A DNA stretch of 50,028 nucleotides from Desulfobacteraceae bacterium (GTDB lineage Bacteria > Desulfobacterota > DSM-4660 > Desulfatiglandales > B25-G16), in the NCBI GenBank assembly GCA_030612685.1, contig JAUWNK010000003.1, positions 1-50,028 on the forward strand, given 5' to 3'. Shown piece by piece: positions 1 to 7,302 of the stretch. The position numbers and the translations under genes are program-made. Each line of letters opens with the position of its first letter. Positions within the stretch are counted from its first letter, which is position 1. The notes under the pieces are model-generated. The model was given only the letters and a program-made list of their open reading frames with translations. It ran no database searches and was not told where the DNA came from.

Positions 1-121
1 GTTCAATAGGGGTATGTCCTTGAGCTCTCAAATTATTAAACACGGCGATTGTTCCAGTTGCTCCCATGGAAATCTTTTCTAGAAAGCTCACATCAGACTT
101 AAATGACCTTCTGTTTGCCAT
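1..121 (-). CDS. Partial unknown protein (N-terminus only)
   Basis: Only the first 40 codons are inside the window; the gene runs off the left edge. The ATG at 119-121 (complement) follows an AGGA ribosome-binding sequence at good distance, and the frame is open to the edge. The visible N-terminus begins MANRRSFKSDVSFLEKISMG. I do not recognise it with certainty. It lies on the same strand and directly behind the restriction-enzyme-like remnant at 290-493, so it may be the next cassette of the array or a restriction-modification partner. No function is assigned. Confidence 0.45.
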   Translation of the reverse strand, partial: MANRRSFKSDVSFLEKISMGATGTIAVFNNLRAQGHTPIE

Positions 122-289
122 TATATATCCTCATTTTCCAAGGTCTTATTGAGTTGCAATAGTCTTAAACGTTTCTTGCATGCACAATATTGCGACCGAA
201 GGGAGCAATGTCCCGAAAAGGCAAGAGCGATAGCCCAAGGCGCTATACTGTGTTATTGGTAGTGCCAGTGATCATTTCAATAGCTATTT

Positions 290-493
290 CTACACTGTCC
301 ATATGAGCTTAACGCCACTAAATCCCTTGCCTGCAATTGTCTTAATTCTTTCCCGAAGAGAGCCAACTTCCATACCAATTTTTCCTGCTCTCGAACTTTC
401 TAACTCTGCAAGATAAAATAAATAAGGCAATCGCTTCCTGATCTTCTCAACTAATTTTTTATCTTCAAATATTTCTATCAAGCGGCTGGACAT
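290..493 (-). pseudogene. Short restriction-endonuclease-like remnant in a cassette
   Basis: A 67-codon frame beginning MSSRLIEIFEDKKLVEKIRK. From memory of such proteins, the N-terminal 45 residues and the last 20 residues (IKTIAGKGFSGVKLIWTV) look like two separated parts of one longer protein of the type II restriction endonuclease kind, possibly ThaI-like, joined by an internal deletion and then cut short by a stop at 290. This identification is a weak recollection, not a search result. The frame sits in a cassette whose left boundary sequence (GTTATACGCC, complement of 525-534) equals that of the PIN cassette upstream. If translated it would be a small protein without a complete catalytic domain. 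Confidence 0.4.
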
Positions 494-524
494 TCTCTAT
501 TTCTCCATTATCTGTATCCAAAAT

Positions 525-619
525 GGCGTATAACGATCCTAGCATAAAAGGAGTTTTTGCAAATCAAAAATTTGGGTGAGTGCCGTTAGGCACGAACTTT
601 TTATGCTGTGTTATCTGAT
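525..619 (-). repeat. attC-like recombination site after the helicase-PLD cassette
   Basis: Read on the plus strand the site runs GGCGTATAAC (525-534), a 6-base spacer, AGCATAAAA..., an inner hairpin GTGCC-gtta-GGCAC, ...TTTTTATGCT, GT, GTTATCTGAT (610-619). The arms AGCATAAAA and TTTTTATGCT pair. The outer boxes end in AAC and begin with GTT as integron attC boxes do. The box at 610-619 is the exact reverse complement of 4194-4203, the first bases of the cassette that ends here, as expected for a cassette carrying its own attC. The helicase gene's stop codon lies inside the site. Confidence 0.7.
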
Positions 620-3600
620 GTTTTGACATCATAAAAATCAAACAGGCTCTTTCGGGTCCCTTTATTATTGCTAATTACTTCTCTATACTCTTTTAGTATT
701 TTCAATACAATATTTTCATAACCTCTAATGTTAGTCTTGTTTCTCCTAAATTCTGGCAACGACAAAAGTTGCTCAAAGGTTGTAGGAGGGTCATCAAGTA
801 TGACTTTAATAGTTTTTGCGAAGAGAACCGCAAAATTGGGAATCCTTTTATCATCAGCAATTATCCACCGAAGCTTTGTGAACATACTATTATAATATTC
901 TTTTGCCTCTTGTTCGTCTTTAGGTATTTCTCTGTGTTTCGGACGCACAGAGTCCAAAATATCTTGAAATTTCTCTGGTGTTAAATCAACTATCTGTTCA
1001 GGAACTACATATCCGCTTTTAATCAGATAATCCTCTAACCTCGGGTGGTTTTTGGCTAATACAGAAAATACTTTTTGCAACTTTGGCTTACTGTCACTTC
1101 TAATCATCATCTCGTTTGAACTATGATTGAACGAAAGTACATTTAAGCTGCCTGCATATAATATATGACCATCTATAGCAGCTACCTTTTCATGCGTTCC
1201 ATAATGTTGATATATTTCTATGCCCATATTTCTTAATCTATGGTGTAATTCTTCTAACTCTTGCTCTCTGCTCATCTGTTCTCTCGGGGGTTTAGTAAAT
1301 ATCTTGATATCTATCTTTCTTGATAAAAGGTCAGTGAAATAAGGCATTAACTTTTCTATACGATTGGTGCTCATATAGCCAGATATGAAAATGACTTCTT
1401 TCTTAGCATTCTTTAAATCTTTAATGAGATGCGGGTAGAAACTCCTTTGGTTAAACACTGCTTCCTTTCTTAACAGTTCTTTTTCGTTAAATAATGCAGC
1501 GTCTGGATACTCGTCTGCTGGTACATAATAGGGGACAAGATCAGATCCATCTATAATAGCCTCACGATTTGTCAAATCGGTTAGAATGTTTCTAATCACT
1601 GAATTCCCTGGCAAGTTGTTTAATATATGTTTATTATGAGATATTATTAATAATTTCTCCCTTGGCCTTGAAAACGCCACAGTAAGCAATCTCAACGCAT
1701 TATTATCTCCTTGGTTTTTTCCTGAATATATTTCGTGTTTATCATTAACTAAGACACCGACTTTTCTCCCGCCCGGTGCCTCTACAAGGTCAAATATTAC
1801 ATATTTCTTTTCTATGCCTTGAAAGCTGTGGACTGTCCCTAAATCTATGTCTTTAAGTCCTAACTCAATCAATATTGCCCTTATAAAACTAGCCTGACTT
1901 CTATAGGGTGTTATTATCCCTATTTCTTTCTGTTCAATATAATTGCTATCAATTAAATCGTGAAGAACTCTTTCAAGTATCTGAATATGATAGAGGTTGT
2001 AACGAGACCATGATTTTGGTCCTGTTTTTTCAGTTGACATATAGGCATTGGCATTAGAAGTGTCTATTACTGCCACCCTATGTTCAGGCATCGGTATTAG
2101 ATTATCATACTTGTTATATTCTTTATCAATTCGCGGTCTTCTGTCATGTAAGCATCCGTAGAAGTTATTATTTACAATTTCAAATATTTCTTTATGCATT
2201 CTATATTGATTTTTCAAACTCCGAATACGAGAGTCCTCTGGGCTCTCTTCTACGGCATCTGCTTCTCGAAATATATCCTTTTTGAGCCATCTTTCAGCCG
2301 CAATCGTGTTTGCTAACTTTATAGGCGCTAACTGGTTTGGGTCTCCAAATATCAACACTTTTTTCTTAACCAGCGAACATACATAGAATAACATTGGCAA
2401 AGGCGCAATACTGGCCTCATCCACAACAACAACGTCAAACTGCATATTCATCAGAATTGGGTCTGTAAAAGTTTTTGCTAAGGTACTCACTATAACCTTT
2501 GCATTATTCAGAACTCCTTCATTTAATTTAGAAATTCTATCATCAACATCAACAATCTTTGCCTTTGTCTCCTCTAAAGTGCTTTCTGTTTCTCTTAGTA
2601 CACTTTCTATCTGGTCTATCTTTATTCCCTCTGGGAGACTTCCAAATTTCTCTGAGAAAGAAGAATTAAGTTTCTCCAGCTCATCTGAGAGTAATCTCAA
2701 CCGTTTCTCTTCTTTGAGTCGGCTTCTATTTTTTTCTGTTTTTTCATTATTCAAATTATCAATCACTAATCTGAGATTCTTTGGCATTGTTCCTTTGAAA
2801 AAATTAATTATAGCGTTCCTTTTCTCTGCGATGGACAAAAGTTGGCTCTTTTCAGAGATAATCTGATTCAGTTCATCTTCTTCCAAAATGTGTTGTTTTA
2901 CAGTATCTTTGCTTGCAGAAATATTTTCTTCACAATTTGCTATCCTCTCCGTTGTTTTTTCGCATTCTAAGAAAATTTGTTTGTATTCGTAATATTTCTC
3001 ATTTCTTTGAATAAGAGAGTTCATTAAATTAGTCATTCTCTCTTTTTCTCCCAGTAACTCTTTACTTAGACTCTCATATATTGCTTCAATCGTAAGGGCT
3101 TTTATTCTTTTGTTTTGCAGAACTGGCGTTCCAATTCTGACAATTTCTCCGCTGTTAAGAAGATTCTCAACCGTTTTCTCATGATCATATCTAATAAAAT
3201 GCTCTATTACATTATCACAAGCAATATTAGTATGGCAGGATACTAAAACTTTTTTCCCATTGTTAGCGAGGTCATTGACTACATTGACAAGGGTTCTCGT
3301 CTTACCAGTTCCAGGAGGACCATGAATAAAAGATACTTCATTCCCAAGACAAGTCTCTATAGCTTGGGCTTGATAATGGTCGGGTGGATTTCTGTGCACA
3401 TCCTTTAAAGTAAATACAGGTTTCCCTACAGAACATTCTGGGGGAATATAATTGAATACTTTTAACGACAAGCCAGCACTCTGAGACCTGTAACTCAAAA
3501 ACGATAACGCCTCTTTCAATTTTCTGAGCACATAGGTTGCATCTATTTTTAGAAGAGCAAAAGGAATTCGGTCACCATCAAAATCTGTGATACGGACTTC

Positions 3601-4155
3601 GAGCTTGAATTCTAAAAATCTAACTATTGATGCTCGATAATTCCTCCCCATAATTTCTATTTGTGCAGGAGTTTCATCTGCAACTGGTATTTTTCTTTCT
3701 AAATTGAATTGATATACTCCCTCTCCGGCTATTTCTCCAATAAACTTACCATCTCTCAACACCAAGGTTCTATCTCCACCCCGAGTCTTTACAGCTTTTA
3801 TTTCATCTTCTAAAGCCTTATCAAACTCAGCTAATAATCCACTGATCTCGTGCTGCGTTTCCTTACTTTCTGATGGATATCTAAAATATGTCTGGCATTT
3901 AGGACAAGTAATTTGCAGTGGGCTTGTAGTCTCCGGTATCCTTAATTTTTGCCTACAATCTGGATTTGGACATATGATTATAATTTGATATTCAAAGGTT
4001 TCTTCTCTTGGCTTTTCCACCTTATAAAGAGCGCCCGTATCCTTATCGAAAAAGAAAGTCTTAGAACAATCATCATAAGGGCATACATACTGACCTGATT
4101 CTGAAGCGTCTGTCAGGTCGACAGGCTTTTCGCAATAAGGACATTTTTTAATCAT
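601..4155 (-). CDS. SF1 helicase with zinc ribbons and C-terminal PLD nuclease domain (Mokosh type II-like)
   Basis: The 1184-residue protein starts with two zinc-ribbon-like segments (CPYC...CPYDDC near 5-30; CPNPDC...CPKC near 62-87). A DNA2/NAM7-type (COG1112) superfamily 1 helicase follows, with Walker A GPPGTGKT at 279-286, a coiled-coil insertion around 370-560, and Walker B VVVDEAS near 580. Near 1005 is a single phospholipase-D motif, HEKVAAIDGHILYAGSLN (HxK...D...GS). A COG1112 helicase fused to a PLD nuclease is the architecture described for MkoC of the Mokosh type II anti-phage system, and that is the best guess. Other helicase-PLD proteins exist, so the name is inferred. The gene fills one integron-like cassette (610-4203); its stop lies inside the attC-like site. 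Upstream Shine-Dalgarno is weak (AAGGGG). Confidence 0.85.
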   Translation of the reverse strand: MIKKCPYCEKPVDLTDASESGQYVCPYDDCSKTFFFDKDTGALYKVEKPREETFEYQIIIICPNPDCRQKLRIPETTSPLQITCPKCQTYFRYPSESKETQHEISGLLAEFDKALEDEIKAVKTRGGDRTLVLRDGKFIGEIAGEGVYQFNLERKIPVADETPAQIEIMGRNYRASIVRFLEFKLEVRITDFDGDRIPFALLKIDATYVLRKLKEALSFLSYRSQSAGLSLKVFNYIPPECSVGKPVFTLKDVHRNPPDHYQAQAIETCLGNEVSFIHGPPGTGKTRTLVNVVNDLANNGKKVLVSCHTNIACDNVIEHFIRYDHEKTVENLLNSGEIVRIGTPVLQNKRIKALTIEAIYESLSKELLGEKERMTNLMNSLIQRNEKYYEYKQIFLECEKTTERIANCEENISASKDTVKQHILEEDELNQIISEKSQLLSIAEKRNAIINFFKGTMPKNLRLVIDNLNNEKTEKNRSRLKEEKRLRLLSDELEKLNSSFSEKFGSLPEGIKIDQIESVLRETESTLEETKAKIVDVDDRISKLNEGVLNNAKVIVSTLAKTFTDPILMNMQFDVVVVDEASIAPLPMLFYVCSLVKKKVLIFGDPNQLAPIKLANTIAAERWLKKDIFREADAVEESPEDSRIRSLKNQYRMHKEIFEIVNNNFYGCLHDRRPRIDKEYNKYDNLIPMPEHRVAVIDTSNANAYMSTEKTGPKSWSRYNLYHIQILERVLHDLIDSNYIEQKEIGIITPYRSQASFIRAILIELGLKDIDLGTVHSFQGIEKKYVIFDLVEAPGGRKVGVLVNDKHEIYSGKNQGDNNALRLLTVAFSRPREKLLIISHNKHILNNLPGNSVIRNILTDLTNREAIIDGSDLVPYYVPADEYPDAALFNEKELLRKEAVFNQRSFYPHLIKDLKNAKKEVIFISGYMSTNRIEKLMPYFTDLLSRKIDIKIFTKPPREQMSREQELEELHHRLRNMGIEIYQHYGTHEKVAAIDGHILYAGSLNVLSFNHSSNEMMIRSDSKPKLQKVFSVLAKNHPRLEDYLIKSGYVVPEQIVDLTPEKFQDILDSVRPKHREIPKDEQEAKEYYNSMFTKLRWIIADDKRIPNFAVLFAKTIKVILDDPPTTFEQLLSLPEFRRNKTNIRGYENIVLKILKEYREVISNNKGTRKSLFDFYDVKTSDNTA

Positions 4156-4193
4156 TGTGTATTACCCAATCCCCTTAAACCAAATGGCAAAAT

Positions 4194-4273
4194 ATCAGAT
4201 AACGTCACCAGGCTTTGCGAAGTGCGGAGCATTTGGGCGAACGAAGTGAGCCGCAAAGCCTGTGTTATACGCC
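4194..4273 (-). repeat. attC-like recombination site between PIN and helicase cassettes
   Basis: Plus-strand order: ATCAGATAAC (4194-4203), spacer GTCACC, arm AGGCTTTGCG, loop region, arm CGCAAAGCCT, GT, GTTATACGCC (4264-4273). The arms are a perfect 10-bp inverted repeat. GTTATACGCC at 4264-4273 is the exact reverse complement of 6403-6412, the start of the PIN cassette. The match extends imperfectly to about 20 bases on each side (18 of 20). Box spacing is the same as in the site at 525-619. Confidence 0.75.
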
Positions 4274-4294
4274 GTGGATGACCAAACCTTATTA

Positions 4295-6367
4295 TTAATG
4301 CTTAAAGATTTTCGTAAATGGCCAGCCAAGAGCCTCGAGTCTTTTCTTCCCCACAATAAACCAGCCCAGTGCGATAGTTAATACAGACCCCCCAACCAGA
4401 AAATGCCACGAATTGGATATCTTTTGGAATAGATTTGGCCCTTCACCGTATTGGCTAGCAAGAAAAACGACTAAAGCTTCCAACATTAGAAATACTATTA
4501 TGGTAAGGCCTACCCTGAGCTGTGCCGATCTTTTCAGAGACTCTTTTTGAGTTCTTTCTTCATATTCTGAAAGTCTTCTTTCAACCTCTCCTATTCTTTT
4601 GTCACGCTCCTTAAGTTTCTCTTCATATTGTAACTGCATTTCGTCTATACGCGTGGAAGCTTCGCCAAGTCTCCTTTTGTATTCTTGCTCAACCTCCTCT
4701 TTCTCGGCTTCCAGCCTTGCTATTTCCTGCTTGTATTTCCTCCCGGGATCAGCGAAAAATTTGGATACCTCGTAAGCAAGCTTTTCTCTATCAGCCGGGT
4801 CTGAGGGGTCAAGCATAGGGGCATTAACCTTGATATATCGAATACAGTTCTCAACATCTTCTGCTGGCAGTTCCTTACATGACATGTGCATTTCGTGGAA
4901 TATTACAAAATCCTCCAAATCAAAAATCCTGTCCTGTGGTAGAAGTCGGTATTTTAGCATCTCGGCAAACATAGCTGGGAAGTCAGCTACTGCATCTTCT
5001 CGAACAACCATTGTCGAAATCCATTGCAAGATTGCGTCTAAAGTGATAGCAAGTGACCCTGAAGAAGCGTTTGGCGGTGGAGACGCGGGAAGAGATGTGT
5101 CCGTAGTAATTAGCCAAATATTACCGCCATTTTCCTCTCTCAATTTTTGAAGCCAAAGGAGCAACAGAACATCGTGAAGAGCAGCCCCCCGCCCTTTGGA
5201 ACGCCTGCGCATAGCGTAATATTTGGACCTTAAGGTTTCAGTAAACTTTATAGTCTCTGGTTCGCTTTTTGCTTCATCAAACCAGATATCATCTTCCAAT
5301 TCCACTTCAAAGAGACCTTTCAGATCATCCATTGGGGAATCGTAACTTGTAAAGAACTCATCAACGCTAACAGCTTCACCGGCTCTTTTCTTTTCACAGT
5401 AGATTTCATAAAAGATCGAGCGCACCTCTGATGCTGTCTCATCCGGGATTTGATCAATGACTTTTTCCATGAGTTCACGCTGATATGCAAGCCAGTTTCG
5501 TAGCTCATCCAGTGAAATTTGGCACACCTTTAGGGTAATACCCAGTTGCTTACATGCTTTATTAAATGCCAGAAAGCTCTTATGATACCTGTGTTTTGGC
5601 TCTAGGGCTTCGATTATGATGTTAGTATCCAGATAGAACATTGCCTGCCCGAACACTTCCTTTGATAAGAGAACGCCGCTAGGGTCTAAACCAAGTGCTT
5701 TTGCAATATAATAATTCTGCGCCGTATTCCATTTTATGGCGTCATATTCTGGGTCGCTATCTCGAAAGAAAGATAGGGTAGCACTCTCAAAAAGGGAGCC
5801 GTCAATTGAATCGAACTCTTTCTTGACCTCCTTCAAAGCGGAGGAAACAAATGGGAAGGATACGAACTCGTCGTCCTTAATGTCCCCTTTAATTACGCGG
5901 ATATATTCCTCTGCAAGTTGAGAAAAGATGATACACAGGAGTTTCAAAAAAGGAGCCCTAAATGCAGAAGCTCCCTCTTTCGCATTTTTAAAAAGCCTAT
6001 TTACAATAGAGTTAAAGTGGACTTCGATCCGGTGCTGCATCTCGCCAAGCTCACGGCTGGCCTTCTCTGACAATCTATGCAGTTTAAGTTCTCCCTTTCG
6101 TTCTGATACAATTCTTTGTTTTGTCACCAGCCGTTTGCAAGAATTCTCCACATCAGAAGAGCTAATTGCGTAACCACCACTTTCAGACGAAAAAACATCT
6201 CGTATCTCTTCCAAGCTTAGGCCTTTTTCACTGGGAGTCACAAATAGGATTTGCTCCATTATTCTGTCTGTAGCGGTTTCCTTCACTGGCTGGATCTGAG
6301 GAGAGAAGCGCATTCTGGTAGTTAACAGTATAGACCTTTTTCGTGTAATATCCTCAAATGTGTTCAT
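4295..6367 (-). CDS. PIN-domain protein with coiled coil and two C-terminal membrane segments
   Basis: The 690-residue protein has a winged-helix-like N-terminus (about 30-105) and a PIN-type nuclease core beginning QAMFYLDTNIIIEAL (Asp247, Asn249). It continues through ISLDELRNW (near 287) to an acidic C-terminal motif, WLITTDTSLP, near 420. A charged coiled coil spans about 555-615, then two hydrophobic helices (LRVGLTIIVFLMLEALVVFL and FLVGGSVLTIALGWFIVG) anchor the end. PIN domains are usually metal-dependent RNases, as in VapC-type toxins. A membrane-tethered one in a mobile cassette suggests a toxin or phage-defence effector, but this is inference. A strong GGAGG ribosome-binding site stands 9 bases before the ATG. 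The gene is the first cassette after the decayed integrase. Confidence 0.85.
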   Translation of the reverse strand: MNTFEDITRKRSILLTTRMRFSPQIQPVKETATDRIMEQILFVTPSEKGLSLEEIRDVFSSESGGYAISSSDVENSCKRLVTKQRIVSERKGELKLHRLSEKASRELGEMQHRIEVHFNSIVNRLFKNAKEGASAFRAPFLKLLCIIFSQLAEEYIRVIKGDIKDDEFVSFPFVSSALKEVKKEFDSIDGSLFESATLSFFRDSDPEYDAIKWNTAQNYYIAKALGLDPSGVLLSKEVFGQAMFYLDTNIIIEALEPKHRYHKSFLAFNKACKQLGITLKVCQISLDELRNWLAYQRELMEKVIDQIPDETASEVRSIFYEIYCEKKRAGEAVSVDEFFTSYDSPMDDLKGLFEVELEDDIWFDEAKSEPETIKFTETLRSKYYAMRRRSKGRGAALHDVLLLLWLQKLREENGGNIWLITTDTSLPASPPPNASSGSLAITLDAILQWISTMVVREDAVADFPAMFAEMLKYRLLPQDRIFDLEDFVIFHEMHMSCKELPAEDVENCIRYIKVNAPMLDPSDPADREKLAYEVSKFFADPGRKYKQEIARLEAEKEEVEQEYKRRLGEASTRIDEMQLQYEEKLKERDKRIGEVERRLSEYEERTQKESLKRSAQLRVGLTIIVFLMLEALVVFLASQYGEGPNLFQKISNSWHFLVGGSVLTIALGWFIVGKKRLEALGWPFTKIFKH

Positions 6368-6402
6368 ACCGATAAACCTCCTTCATGAAAGTGGTCAGCC
6401 AT

Positions 6403-6412
6403 GGCGTATAAC
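6403..6412 (-). repeat. Start box of the first cassette (attI/cassette junction)
   Basis: GGCGTATAAC on the plus strand; on the minus strand GTTATACGCC, the GTT-type crossover box. Its exact reverse complement is found at the other end of the PIN cassette (4264-4273), and the same box also starts the next-but-one cassette (525-534). Confidence 0.6.
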
Positions 6413-6481
6413 TCGTTTATATCCGAAATAGGTTCGGATATCCTTCCAGTTTGGATGTATATACGGACCATGTTCGGATAT
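6413..6481 (-). promoter_or_regulatory. attI-like site with repeated TTCGGATAT boxes
   Basis: Next to the first cassette box lies a palindrome, ATATCCGAA (6419-6427) atagg TTCGGATAT (6433-6441), with a further direct copy TTCGGATAT at 6473-6481. Repeated integrase-binding boxes beside the crossover point are what a primary attI site is expected to show. The segment also codes the last residues of the integrase remnant. The assignment is inferred from position and repeats only. Confidence 0.45.
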
Positions 6482-6680
6482 AATACCTCTGGCTGAACTG
6501 TTTTTTATCTTCATCTCCATTCTTCAAACTTACATCCAAACTATCCAATGGACTTTTTATCCTGCCAATGTCTTTGCTGCTTACATGGGTATAGATTTCA
6601 GTGGTCTTGCTGTTTTTATGTCATAAAATCTTTTGAATATATCTTAGGTCAACTCCACTTCCCAACAGATGCATAGAAAA
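6417..6680 (-). pseudogene. Tyrosine recombinase (integron-type integrase) C-terminal remnant
   Basis: On the minus strand one frame reads FSMHLLGSGVDLRYIQKIL, stop, HKNSKTTEIYTHVSSK, then DIGRIKSPLDSL, ending at a TAA at 6417-6419. This is the last catalytic block of a tyrosine recombinase: HLL, the L-G-H box and the nucleophile Tyr in YTHVS. The glycine of LGH has become TGA (6621-6623), and everything N-terminal is missing. The frame ends seven bases before the first cassette box GTTATAC. An integrase in the same orientation as the cassettes, with attI at its 3' end, is the 'inverted integrase' layout known from Treponema denticola-type integrons. It cannot supply activity here. Confidence 0.75.
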
Positions 6681-6714
6681 CTATATCTCAAACAGGTAAC
6701 CAGGACCCCCTTTG

Positions 6715-6870
6715 TTATTTATCTGGTATGTTTTTTAACAAGCCCTTAGCCTTCATTACTAGATTTTCAACGGTAAAGCCAAACTTCTCAAAAAGAACCT
6801 TTCCTAGTGCGGAATGGCCAAAGGATTCCATGGATATTATTTCACCTTCAAGGCCAATAAAACCTTCCCA
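6715..6870 (-). pseudogene. Displaced 3' end of a transketolase gene
   Basis: The minus-strand frame reads [20 protein letters not shown], then [18 protein letters not shown], and ends NIPDK and TAA. It is plainly homologous to the last 50 residues of the intact transketolase at 9024-11045 ([20 protein letters not shown]...) but has diverged at many positions. No other part of a transketolase is present. It lies between the intact gene and the integrase remnant, so it may mark a recombination scar at the 3' end of tkt. Confidence 0.8.
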
Positions 6871-7120
6871 TCTAAATCCACATCTTTGAGATAAAGCTTC
6901 CAGGGTTTTTCTAACTCATCCTTGGTTATCGGCCGCCACGGACCGTTTTTGAGAAGCTTGGCATCTACATCTAAAAGCGAGTAGAGAACTATGGTTCTAA
7001 AAACGCTACCCAGCCTTCTTGCCCACCATTTGTGTATGTACAACAATGGCTCAAAAGAGAGTCTTGAAGTGCCCCCTTTCCTTCTTCTTTGGCGATCTCG
7101 TTTACTTCTTCAATGGGGAA
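6837..7120 (-). pseudogene. DUF1156-type DNA methylase N-terminal remnant
   Basis: The frame 6837-7046 contains IHKWWARRLGSVFRTIVLYS, the N-terminal signature of DUF1156 (Zn-ribbon adenine-specific methylase) proteins. The piece before it, FPIEEVNEIAKEEGKG, lies in another frame, shifted at a run of five C (7072-7076, plus strand), so the fragment is frameshifted. About 95 residues remain of a family that usually exceeds 800. The C-terminal end overlaps the transketolase remnant in a different frame, so the join is a recombination scar. Confidence 0.6.
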
Positions 7121-7158
7121 ATTTCTATTGGTTTTCTGTTCATTAAATACTATCAATG

Positions 7159-7302
7159 TCACCTTTTGTTACCTTTTGTCACCTTGTTACCTTTCAAGGA
7201 ATAAAATATACCGCGTCCAGCCCAAGGCCCTTCTACAGTTAGAATTCCTTTATCCACAAGGTCTTTTAAATCTCTTATTGCTTTCAATGGCACATTGGCA
7301 CA
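7159..7302 (-). pseudogene. Winged-helix fragment directly behind the AlbA_2 gene
   Basis: Directly after the TAA of the AlbA_2 gene, and in the same frame, 47 codons read CANVPLKAIRDLKDLVDKGI, then LTVEGPWAGRGIFYSLKGNK, and stop. This is a typical C-terminal winged helix of Fic or AlbA_2/ATPase-like regulators, parallel to the one the intact gene already carries. It is either a remnant of a paralog or a duplicated tail. A TGGCACAT-type sequence is repeated three times at the junction (7287-7312). Confidence 0.5.

Noticed and set aside
6621-6623. TGA in the integrase remnant as a selenocysteine codon
   Set aside because: It replaces the glycine of the LGH box and the N-terminal two thirds of the gene are gone, so it is decay.
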